DNA from: Rhizophagus irregularis
Lineage: Eukaryota > Glomeromycota > Glomeromycetes > Glomerales > Glomeraceae
Length of the DNA: 64,000 nucleotides
Direction: 5' to 3'
Assembly (NCBI RefSeq): GCF_026210795.1
Contig: NC_089446.1
Location: forward strand, 620,001 to 684,000
Below, in pieces: positions 1 to 10,367 of the stretch. Below the pieces are notes generated by a model. It searched no databases and was not told the DNA's origin. It saw only the letters and a list, made by a program, of their open reading frames with translations. The position numbers and the translations under genes are program-made. Each line of letters begins with the position of its first letter. The first letter of the stretch is position 1.

Positions 1-129
1 TCGTTGGAGGAAAAAATTAAATCATTAGAACAAGAAAATGCCGACTTGAAACAAGAAAACAACGTTAAAAAAGAAAAAATTAAATCATTGGAGCAAAAAA
101 TTGAATCAATGGACGGGAAGGCGGATTAA
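1..129 (+). CDS. 3' end of a coiled-coil protein (partial)
   Basis: The first 42 codons are open in frame 1 and end at a TAA at 127-129. The residues are a Glu/Lys/Gln-rich heptad-like helix (KIKSLEQEN occurs, then KIKSLEQK), so this is the C-terminal tail of a coiled-coil protein whose body lies left of the window. The start is not visible. Coiled-coil stretches of this style also occur at the front of the Hsp70-like gene at 27081, but here the coil is followed directly by the stop. Function unknown. Confidence 0.6.
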   Translation, partial: SLEEKIKSLEQENADLKQENNVKKEKIKSLEQKIESMDGKAD

Positions 130-829
130 AATAAGGAATAACATTTTATACAAGTGTAAAGAGTTCAATCATTATTTTTTTACGAAAAACATCTAGCGGA
201 TAGGATTTTAATAAATCATTGTAATGAAATAACAGAGATAGTTTTCAAGGAGATATTTCTTGTACTCGTGATATAAAGAAATAAATTTGGTAGCATTTTT
301 TCACATTTTTTAAGAATAAAGTTATTTACAAAGTATACGAGAATAAAGTGTAAATTTATATACACATTAGATAGGTTAGATCCCGGATTAGTCACTAGCA
401 TCTTTTAGAGTTCATTTGGAATGGCCAGTTTCGGTGTAACTAGCTTAAGCTACTAAAAATACCAACAGTGCAGTTGCGTACAACAACGGTCAACAAAGAT
501 TGTATAACCATAATAACATAATAAAAATAATAAACCCACTGATTTTATCTTGTATCGAACAAAGATAGTTTAGAACTAACCCGCTCGTGAAGTGTGTTTC
601 CTCGAAGTTGACACACTACTATAACTTTATTATTTTACGAAAAATGTTTATCGTAGTATAATGGTCATGAATTGTGAAGTATTTCCTGAATACAATTTGG
701 CTCATCCGCATTATCTGTTCAAGAGCTTTATTTGATCGGGAATCTCTATTAGTTGTATCATTTTTCGACCATATTCTTGAAGTATATTAATATGTATCTG
801 TTATTCGCTAGCCGATTTTTCATTTCTTT
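130..829. other. AT-rich intergenic stretch
   Basis: No coding region, RNA gene or clear repeat was recognised between the coiled-coil gene end and the hAT relic. The composition is AT-rich with scattered short homopolymers. Confidence 0.5.
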
Positions 830-1754
830 GTTTAAGATCCTATTCTATATTTTTTCTTCTAGTAGTGTTAGACTGTAGACTATCATACGTGTTCTGGATT
901 TGGTCGATTCTTTCGAGGAATTCCAACGAGTAGTCACATCATTAATTAATTGGAGATATTTAGCCGTACCCCTGGCATCCTAAAAAAAAATCAAAGTTAT
1001 TATAGTTATTAGTTAAAATTAATAATTTTCTTAACTTAAAATAATTAGCTTTGAAATTAATAAAAGGCATAAAAAATATTTACTATATATTCTTCTTGCT
1101 TTCCTTCAGCCAAATTTTCATTATTATCTAATCTATTTGCATTGGGATATTTTTTTTTGAATATCTTCCAAACGTTTAGATTGTTTTGGACGCATAAAAA
1201 AATCAATTAATCTTTTTACTCGTACAATTAGTTTTTTTACCGGAACCAACCCTTTTCCAATTACAAGCTGGAGGGTATGCGCAGTGCATCCTTGCCACTC
1301 AATTCCATCCATATCTGAGATGGCCTTCTTCATGTTGGCAGCATTGTCGGTCGTAATTGTAAAAGTCTTTTCACGTAATTTCCATTCATCTAATGTTTCT
1401 TCCAAGCTTTCAATTATATGTTGAGAAGTATGAGGATACCGAACATAATTAACAGTTAAGGTAACCTCATAAAGGTTAAATTTGGAATCAATGTATGAGC
1501 AAGTTATACCAATGTATCCCTGTCCATTCTTTGCAGTCTACATATCAGTAGTTAATGATACGTTTTTTGCTTCTACATTGATTTTTTCAATTAGTGTTGG
1601 TAACATAGAATTATAAGCATTATAAATGATTTTTTTAACTCCCTTTTCATCTGGTATTATAAAGGAAGGTTCTAATTCACAAATAAGTTTACGAAATGAT
1701 GGACTTTGAACTACATATAATGGTTGAAAATCTTCAATTATCCAATCAGTCAAG
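830..1754 (-). pseudogene. Degenerate hAT-superfamily (ZBED-type) transposase fragment
   Basis: Read leftwards, the stretch encodes the middle of an hAT transposase. It shows a segment with PSFRKLI, a Leu/Ile-rich part ending LTTDM, the block TTDNAANMKKAI followed by GCTAHTLQLVIGKGL (the conserved hAT region around the catalytic Asp and Cys-x2-His), and further on DVTTRWNS. The copy is dead. A TAG interrupts the frame just after LTTDM (about 1535-1537), where a Trp-like residue would be expected. Frameshifts occur near 1135 and near 910, and stops follow. The N-terminal BED finger and the C-terminal dimerisation region are not visible. Its right end touches the Hsp70-like relic without a spacer. 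Confidence 0.85.
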
Positions 1755-3120
1755 AACCAGTTTTGGCCTGAGCAATAGCTTCAATTTCAACCTTTCCAAA
1801 AGTCAAAGTGTATTCGTAGGCCCTATTTTCCTTTGATGCATTGGGTATATCAACGCACCAACTATCAAGTAATTCAACACCTGGTTCATCACAATATGTT
1901 GCATTATCTTTTCTTGTAACATATATATCTAATCCCAGTTTTTTTTACACTATATTAAGTGGGTAATAAGTTTTTACAATTTTCTCATTAACAGCCACTT
2001 GGTCACCACGTTTTGCTAATCTACTAAATTTAAGAACCCTTCCATCTGAACGTTTTCGTTTAATCGGATCTCCTTGTTCCTATTTTTTTGCAACGTCGGT
2101 CCCTTATAAATATTTAAAATTATTGTTAATATTAAAAGAGTATATACCCATCAATTTAATTGTAAAGAATAAAATTTACCATATGTCCACTTTAATACAC
2201 GAGTTTTTATAATTTCCTTTTCCAATCCAAATTGAACGGCTAAATTTGTGAAAAGAATCTTTAGTATAAGCAGTGTAAACACCATTAACTTTTGTTCAAA
2301 ACTTTTATACTTTACCTCCTCTTACAACTGCGGTGACAGGTTGTATAGGAACAGATATATTTGGTACTTTAGTTATCCCCAAATCCTTTTTTAATTCTTG
2401 CCTGCAAATATTTTGATTCGCTGAAACCACCAACTAAGAACATCATAGCACAAATATCATAACCATTTTCATGAGATTTATCAAGTTGTTTATGAATTAA
2501 AGAGATAATCCTTTCTATGACAGGATTAAACATTAATTTAATGTCATCAAACATTAATTCAATTATCCATTCCATATTTTCCATTTCGTCATATTTTTCT
2601 CCTTTAACGCATTGTTTTAAAATAGAACACAATTCTATTTTTAACAAAATAAATTTAACACTGTTGTACCAATTTTTCGATAAAAATCTTTATATAAATA
2701 AAAAAAGATACTAAATCGAATTCGTGAGTTTGGCATGTGATTCTTGTCCAGTAAATTAGGTTTTGACGCGTCTACAAAAATCCTGTACCATATATTGTAA
2801 TTGGTTATAATTGTTTTTCCTGACTAATTTAAGAGCTGATTCTCCAACTTTTTCACCAATAAATTTAAGAAATTCATCGTCTACAAAGCTTCTTCCACAG
2901 AAATCCCCTTCACTTATCACCTTTCAAAAGCTTACGTGTCATCAAATCATCAGTCCACCACCGCAGTCGACGATCATAAATAATGCTATGAATAACAAAC
3001 TATTTGTTTAATTTGTAAATTTAAATTAGAAAATATAAATATACTTTTTCTTACATCCAACGCCAATATGATATTCCTTTTTCTTCATACAGTAAACCGC
3101 TGCTGCTTCAGCTAAACAAA
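1755..3120 (-). pseudogene. Broken Hsp70-like (HSPA12-type) ATPase gene
   Basis: Several frames on the minus strand together give the order expected of an HSPA12-type Hsp70-like protein. AEAAAVYCM lies near 3110, then IVDCGGGLM (phosphate-2 loop, normally DCGGGTVD) near 2960. GDFCGRSFVDDEFL is near 2890, and LVGGFSESKYLQARI (adenosine-side loop) near 2430. Next come VPNISVPIQPVTAVVRGG, VLKWTYG near 2190, and the C-terminal domain ending AIAQAKTG near 1760. Frameshifts lie near 2370, 2900 and 2960, stops are present, and a roughly 60-bp insertion-like stretch sits near 2250. The first phosphate loop is missing. It is a paralogue of the genes at 19900 and 27081. The hAT fragment begins exactly where the final exon would end. 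Confidence 0.85.
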
Positions 3121-3241
3121 TTAAATATTATAAAATGCTTTCAGCCTGTAAAATTGAGTAGTAATCTTATTAGGAAATCTAGATTTATATTACGACTTAA
3201 GAATTCATCTTTTTATTGTCTTTACAATAACGAAAAGGAGT

Positions 3242-3513
3242 TTGCTATTTATCACCGGCGGTGATCATCACCGGTGTCACGTGATTTTATAAAATTTGGC
3301 CGGAATTAAGGAATTGACATATAAATTTCCTTTTATGGAGTTTGAGTAACGTTACACAATCCAAAAAAGGCAATTTTGTTTCTCATCAAAAATGAGAAAA
3401 TGCGTTACACAAGATTCCAAAAAAGGATATTTTTATGTAGATCACCTAATTCCGGCCAAAATTTTAAAAATCACGTGATACCGGTGATGATCACCGCCGG
3501 TGATTCGTAGCAA
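3242..3513. mobile_element. MITE with about 60-bp terminal inverted repeats
   Basis: The sequence beginning TTGCTATTTATCACCGGCGG is repeated in inverted form at the other end (..CCGCCGGTGATTCGTAGCAA). Both arms carry the segment CACCGGCGGTGATCATCACC, a palindrome in itself, then CACGTGATTTT and GGCCGGAATTA. The arms run about 60 bp inward, leaving a core of about 150 bp. No open frame is present. Flanks share an imperfect ATAACGAAAA(A)GGA-like string, so a target duplication is possible but not clear. Superfamily unassigned. Confidence 0.8.
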
Positions 3514-4000
3514 TTTTATAACGAAAAAGAAAAAATAAAATAAAATCAATCTAAAAAAACGATAATTACCAGTAAATCAATGTAATTTAATCCTTTACAT
3601 TAATTAATTCAAGGATAAAGGTGTTTTATATACAAATGAATGTTGATATTACTTTAAAAATTAATTCTGAAATTTAAATTAATTATAATACAGTAATGGT
3701 ATAATACAAAAATTATAAAACGAAAGAAAATATACAGTAGATAAAAAAAAAATAAACTTTGAATTTTCTGAATTTGGAAATTCGATGAATAAATTCGATG
3801 AAAAAATATATTATTTAGATTGAAATGCGCGAGCAATTTGGTATAAATTTACCTGCTTCGTTGCTATTTTCTCGTTGCATTGGATGAAAAAATTATTTAT
3901 TAGAAGTATTTCTAAATTAACTGATCTTTATTTACTCCAAAACTATTGAAGTTATTTCTATTATTAATAAGTACAATCTATATAATTAAAAAAAAATGGT

Positions 4001-4040
4001 GATTTGTGTAACTAACATTTAGATTAGCCTGTATAAATTA
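4001..4040 (+). repeat. Dispersed short repeat, copy 1
   Basis: About 40 bp here (GTAACTAACATTTAGATTAG then CCTGTATAAAT) match, with a few substitutions, the stretch near 52209-52247. This suggests two decayed copies of the same dispersed repeat. Boundaries are uncertain. Confidence 0.4.
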
Positions 4041-4094
4041 ATTAATGAAATTTTAATCGGTTTTTATCCAACCGACCTAAATTTTTTCGGTTCC

Positions 4095-4740
4095 CCCTTT
4101 TTTTGATTTCTTTATATTTTACAAATGGTTCTTTCTTTTTTTTTCAAATTTTCTCTTTTCTCTTTCGAAACACCTTTCTCTTTTCCTTTTTTTTCTTTTT
4201 TAAAATTTTTTTCGTTTTTTCCTCTTTCTTTTTTGTTTTTTTTTTCATTCTTTTCACATTTAAATTATTATTATTAAATAATCCTATTGTTTCGGTCTTT
4301 TAAGACGATTTTTTTTATATTATTTTTTCGGTCTTTTTTTAGACCATATTATTGATTTTTTTTTGATTTTTTTTTCAGTCTTTTTGGACCGAATTATTGT
4401 CCTTTTTTTTCGGATTTTTTTTCAGTACTTATTTTTTTTTTAAACCAATTTCTTTCTTTATCCTTTTTCTTTTTCCTTTTCGGTTTTTTTTTCGGTTTTT
4501 TTTTTCAACCTTTGTTCCTCCCCACAACTTTTTTTTTCATTTTTATTTTTTCAAATTTTTTTTTTTATTATTCCGGTTGGCTTCTTTTCCAATCAGAAAA
4601 ATTTTTTTCCCTTTTCCTTTTTTGGTTTGGTTTTTTTTCTTTCAAACCGAATTTTTTTTCCCAAATACATTATTTGATTTATTTCTCCATTTAGGGTTTG
4701 GATCTGATTCCTTTTTTTCCAATTCTTATTATTAATAACA
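4095..4740. repeat. T-rich low-complexity tract
   Basis: The stretch is dominated by runs of 5-10 T with interspersed TTCGG, GGTC and GACC. Short inverted arms of the type GGTCTTTTTT AGACC recur. Frames read as Phe-rich nonsense. A similar but shorter tract lies at 5980-6190. Confidence 0.75.
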
Positions 4741-6372
4741 TTATTTTTTTGTATTAAGCTCAATGATAATTACTTATTTATTTAACAATAGATCGTTATA
4801 ATTAGAATTTTTTTTTCATATTAAAATTAGTGAGATATTTTTTTTTCTAGGATGTATTTTTTTAATGCCACAATGCAATTTTTTAAGATAAAAAAAAAAG
4901 ATTTTTTTTTGTAACAATATAACAATAAACAACTTATATAAAATTGTTTTTGTAATGAATTTGTAAATTTAACAGTACTGCAACATTTGTTTCATATGAT
5001 AAATAAAATTTGCATTTTATATTAATATTTCATATACTGTATAACACTTGCACACAATTTCATTGTTATTTTATAATCATGTAAATTGTGTAATTTATTA
5101 CATTTATTTCCTACTAATCTCATCATAATAATAGTGAAAAACTAGACTTATTCACACTGCATGGCAAATAAAATATAAGTGTGTTATTATTACTTTCTTA
5201 TTTGATGGGCAGTATCATCCCCGGCGCATTCGGCGCAATGCGACGGGTTACGCCTAGAATATTATAATATATTTTTAGCAAAATGTAATAATTTTATAAA
5301 TTGTTCCTATTTCTCAATGTTTGTTGTCTCACTCACTTTCTAAAATACAATTTGATACGTTCATTCTCTTGATAATCAATATACAATGTATAAATTTTTA
5401 AATAACCCGCACCAATGCTTGAGCCTTGAGTTTCTTCTTTTGCAGTTATTCTTAGTTGTCTTTTTATTGAATGAGAATGAATATTGATTATTAATGAGAA
5501 AACAAGTCGACATGCATTATGGAGTGAAAAGATTATTATTATTATTAAATTTTATTTTTAATTTTAAATTTTCAACAAAGAATCGTCAAAAAAAAAGAAA
5601 ATGCTTATAATTAGTTTTTTTTTTAATTTTTTCTGTTATACCAATATTCTATAAAGCAATAACAATCATAATATTTACGATAGCTTTTTTCATATTTAGA
5701 CCCTGTATAAATAATTTGAATTGTGTAACATTGAAAAGTGCGATATTCTTGCGTCCGATCTATTTCATGTATCATAATTAAGAAATTTGATTGACTTTCC
5801 TGACTACGATAACCGATCTTTAAACTAATAAATTAAAATTTTAACTGGATTTTTTTTCATTCTGATGGATTAATACTAACAAAAAAAGTATAATTTTTCT
5901 TATTAATTTCATTTTATTTGCGGTCATTTCCGCTCCCAGTTTAGTTAGTTACCATGACTAACCATTTCTATAATAATAATTTTTTTTATTTTTCGGTTTT
6001 TACTTTTTACCGTAAAGACTGAAACTACTTTTTTAGTCTTTTTTTTATTAATTTTTTTTATCCCTCTTTTTATTATTATTGTTTCTTTCGGTTAACTTAA
6101 CTAAAATTTTTTTATTCTTTTTTTTTTTCGTTTTATTTTTCACTGGATTTTTTTTAGAGAATTTTTTTTTAATCGGAAGTCTTAACCGTAGAAATCTGAA
6201 TGGTTTAATAACGTGAGAGAAATAAAATTTGTAAAAAAAAAAATTAAGAGAAACTATCATACAATTTTTAAATTTCACGTATCTTGAGCCTGATGGGTTG
6301 TTACTGTAAATAATTTTTGTTATCCACCTGACATAAAATCATTTAGCTCAACAAAATTAGCCCATAATAAGT
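4741..6372. other. AT-rich stretch without recognisable genes
   Basis: No gene was recognised. A short GC-rich island (about 5218-5260, with CCGGCGCATTCGGCGCAATG) stands out from the surrounding AT-rich sequence. T-rich homopolymer tracts return at 5980-6190. Confidence 0.45.
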
Positions 6373-6795
6373 ACATTCTGCAATATGGATTGATGGTAAT
6401 GCAAAATATATTAAACAAAATGATGGAAGTTGGAAAAAAAAAGAACCTGAACCCATAAAAGTAGTTTTTAAAAAATTAAATGAATCTCAAAATATTTCAG
6501 CTATATATTTAAATGAGATATATTTACACTTCTTTACTGTTAAGTGATTCTTAAATATAAAAATTTATTGTTACAACTTATTGGCTTTTAAATCTTTATA
6601 GATTAAAATACTTTGGAATTTTTACTCAGATCAAAATAACAATTCTTATTTAAAATTTCATGGAATAACTAAAGACAGACAAACTAAAGAATTTATGATG
6701 ATTATACGATTAGCAGATCAAGGAAATTTGAGAAGTGTTCTTTCGAGTAATTTTAACAACCTGTTATGGAGAGATAAATTAGTATTCCTATTGAA
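6373..6795 (+). pseudogene. Protein kinase fragment (TKL-like family)
   Basis: The plus strand reads AIWIDG...KKKEPEPIKVVFKKLNESQNISAIYLNE, which matches the N-lobe style of glomeromycotan kinases, with VVFKKL at the position of the VAIK lysine. After an AT-rich intron-like gap it continues FHGITKDRQTKEFMMII...ADQGNLRSVLSSNFNNLLWRDK, equivalent to kinase subdomains III-VI. No glycine loop, HRD or DFG motif follows, and downstream sequence decays. It is therefore a truncated relic. Confidence 0.7.
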
Positions 6796-7534
6796 ATACA
6801 AAATTCATAATAACATGATAATTTTGCAATTCCCATTCATTATGTATTTATGTATCGTTCAGTCCACTACTAAATGTCAATTGTTGTCATATTGAACTAT
6901 TTTTTTATTTGTAGATAGAATCACAAGATTAAATATTTTTAATCTAGTTGATATAGATTCATTGGTAATTAATTCAGTTAATTCAGTTGAAATAGCCGTA
7001 CATTTGAAGAAAATAAATTGCATAATTTTATTTAAGATGTATTAAAAATTATTAAAATATGGTCTTGTATACTATAATTCAATTAATCTTAGTATACTGG
7101 ATTGTTGGTAACACAGCAAATCACGTCTCAGAATGTGACGTTAGTCTTTTTTTTTAAAGCTCTTTGAATTTAGAACGTTATCTGTTACTATTTTTCAATA
7201 ATTTTACCGTATGTTTAAAGCTTAGAATAAAACTCTTTACTTGGGAGGCTGAACAATTGAATACATACCTTTAATTATTGTCACGATAAAATTAACGATA
7301 ATATGTGCACAAAAGATCAAATATTTTAGGATTTACTACTAACGTTACAATGAAACATTTGTTTGATATACAGTTATTTTTTTTAAAAAAAAAATTATTA
7401 TTGAATTTCAAATACAAGTAAGCAATCCCACATGATGTGGCAAAATATTTCGAGTAATTCTCACGCAAAGTATACAGGTTTAATTAAAAGACCTTTTCAT
7501 TATAAAGAATTTATTTATCATTCCATATAATATC

Positions 7535-9202
7535 CGTTGAATTATCATCATCCCAAAAACCTCTATAATCTACTCCTTTCATATTGTATTTATTGAACTC
7601 CAATTACTTGTATGACCATATAGATGCAAACTTTTTTTACCTTTCCCATTATTAAAAAAATTTTTCAAGGATTTTATAAAAAAATATCCATAATCAATAT
7701 GAACTTTGTATAAACTATTTGGTGCCCGATTTTAACAACAAATCTAAAAATTTACAACTTTTTAATTTGTCATCTCCTTTTATTACAATTACATCTATTG
7801 CTTCCAAGTGTTGACATTTGGTGAAAAAAAATTTCCAATTCATCCAAGTTCTGATTATTTAAAATATTGAAGCATATTTTATGTATGGACAATTTTTATA
7901 GATTGCCTGAACATATTCTCTAGAATGAGTGATTTTGAGGGTTATAATTTTAACTTTCCAAAGATTTCCTACTGTATTTTGGGTAATCTTTATTGCTATA
8001 TGAATTGACATTTATTCAAGTTCAAGTATTTGAAGTTTAGGATATATCGCAGCTGTTAAATTCTTCTCAATCATTTCACTTTCTACATACATACATTCTT
8101 TTATAAAGTTTGTAAATTTACAAACTTTGGGAATAAAAGATATGAAAAAGTTTTTTGCATTGATAAATTTAGATAAATTATTGAATCTGCATGTTCTTCC
8201 AAAGCCTTAATGATATCATCTTTTTCACGTTCTTCATTTGTAATCTCTTCTACCCTATAAAAAAAGAAAATTCGGAATTTGTCCTGAAAAGTATGGAAAA
8301 TGTCCGGAAATTTTCCGTGCGTCCGGAAAACATTCGGAAACGGTCATGTTTTGGAACATTTTCCGGACGCTCGATTCTGGACAAATTCCGGACAAATTCT
8401 GGAGTGTCAAGAAAATGTCTGGAATTTGTGCGTCCGGAAAATGTTCCAAAACGTGACCGTTTCCGAATGTTTTCCGGACGCACGGAAAATTTCCGGACAT
8501 TTTCCATACTTTTCAGGACAAATTCCGAATTTTCTTTTTTTATAGGGCTACCTTTATATTTAATTCGTTTTTGCGTTATAATTAGTTTAGCAAGTCCAAT
8601 GTTGTCATATTTAAATTCCATATAAATCTTTTCTATTAATTTACATATATGTGCTATTCCATAAAATAATGATGTTTCTAAACATGATTTACAATCAACT
8701 TCATTCAGATTTAATAAACAAATCTCCGCTCCAGGGAATTGATATATTGGATGTCTTACTTCCCCTAAATTCAAGTATCTTATATTTGAACATTCATTAA
8801 CAAAAAGTTTATAAATTTCTAATAAAACTATTTGAAAGATACTTAAAAAAACCTCCATAAATTTCTTGATTTAATAAAAAAATTAACGCAAATATGTTTA
8901 CAAAATCTAACATAATTAAATGAAAGTTTTTATTATTGTGTTCATCCTTTAAGATGATACTGATATTATGAAAGATTAAAAGTTGGTTTTATTTTCTGAT
9001 AAATATGTTAGAATAATAATTAATAATTTACTAATTAATGATCATTATTGATTTCAAAATAATTTAATGGACATTTCCATAAAGTTGGGATGACGAGTTC
9101 ATACCATTGTTTATTAACCAATAAACAAGAAAGTAAATAACTTCCATCATTATTTAATTTCTGAAAAATATAATGAAGTATATCGCTATATAACTTTGCC
9201 AT
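7535..9202 (-). pseudogene. F-box/LRR-like gene, broken and split by a MITE
   Basis: The gene starts at 9202 with MAKLYSDILHYIFQKL...SYLLSCLLVNKQWYELVIPTLW, an F-box-type N-terminus that would bind Skp1 in an SCF ubiquitin ligase. A stop follows near 9036. The body resumes around 8858 with leucine-rich segments (SNIRYLNLGEV, GAEICLLNLNEVDC). It is cut by the MITE at 8253-8547 and continues at 8252 with EEITNEEREKDDIIKALEEH...SIIYLNLS, PKLQILELE, NLWKVKIITLKI and KNCPYIKYASIF. In-frame stops near 8000, 7875, 7725 and below show that it is dead. The C-terminal part near 7560 ends MKGVDYRGFWDDD, typical of these families in Rhizophagus. Confidence 0.75.
8253..8547. mobile_element. MITE with CCCTATAAAA termini, inserted in the F-box relic
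   Basis: The 295-bp element is almost entirely two inverted arms of about 105 bp. It starts CCCTATAAAAAAAGAAAATT and ends with the complement. The arms contain repeated TCCGGAA/TTCCGGA motifs. Flanks are CTA on both sides (8250-8252 and 8548-8550), a 3-bp target duplication. The CCCTATAAAA terminus and 3-bp duplication match the 4.8-kb tnp2-type element at 55791-60638, so that superfamily may have mobilised it. Long frames crossing it are hairpin artefacts. Confidence 0.85.
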
Positions 9203-10367
9203 TTCATTTATTTTGTATTTTTATTTTCAAGAAAGGAGAATAATATACTGAGAAAAGTTAGGAATTTAAAGCGCGTATTTATTATGTTGATGTCGAGCGA
9301 GTCGCGTGATTCATGTTAGATGACAATGTGACAATGATTAGTTATTCAGACGCGTGATTTTGTATAAGCCACTTAAGCCATAAATTAAGCTATTACCAAA
9401 ATACCAAAAACTTCAAAAACTCGGATATGTAAAATTACGTTATTACATTATCCGTTTTATATATTCAAATGCTCTAACAATAACCTTTAACATTATTACA
9501 TTTTTTATTCTCATGTATTATTTTATGAAAAAATACAATAAAGAATTTTTGCTTTCAAACTTTTTAACATTTTTTTAACACTTAATTTTTCTGCAATATC
9601 AATCATGAAAAATATCATTATACAAATAGAAAAAAATGTTTACTAAATAACATGCAAATTTCTTGCTTAAAAGTCTTTCCCGTACTTATTTTCCCATTGA
9701 AAGCAATAACTATACTCTGTGTTTTTAATTTCATATTCACTTTATTTATGACTTACAAATAAATCACTTTAAGTTATAAAGCCATGTTTTTGTATAATAC
9801 GCAAGGATAAAGCCGAATGATATGTAGATTTTCTCTCGCAATTCTTGCCGTCAGTAATATTATGTCCAAACTTAAACAAAAATTTTATGAAGCGAAATGC
9901 TACCAAAGGTATTGAAAATGTGTGTTCCAGAATTTTTTTTATGGCTGTGGTATCGCAAATAAATTGTAATAATTTGTAATAAGATTAGAGGACGTTCAAT
10001 AACTCTAAAAGCATTGCTTATTAATATTTATTTATTTATTTATTTTTTTTGAAAAAATAAATTTTATTGAATACTCAAATCTAAAATTTAGCTACTACCA
10101 TCGAAATGTTAAATTTTTCTTATTATAATAGAACAACATTAAATAATTTGAATAATTTAAATGGTATACTAATTCATTAAATCAATATAGTACGGCATTT
10201 ATACAAATAATTTGAATAAATTTATTAAATTATTTAAATTACAAACTAAGAATTTTGTAAAACATTTACTACTCTAGTCTTAGTGTTTAAATAATCCAAG
10301 ATAAATAAGTGATGATAATTTAAAATTAAAAAAAAAATATTGTTGATTTGATTTATCAAAGGACAAT
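9203..10367. other. AT-rich intergenic stretch
   Basis: Between the F-box relic and the 3' end of the kinase gene no coding or structured feature was recognised. Confidence 0.45.

Noticed and set aside
4103-4735. Phe-rich open frames of up to 112 codons
   Set aside because: They follow directly from T-homopolymer runs. There is no codon structure, start context or domain.
8191-8625. Overlapping 81-144-codon frames on both strands
   Set aside because: They are translations of the MITE hairpin; the inverted arms give the same text on both strands.
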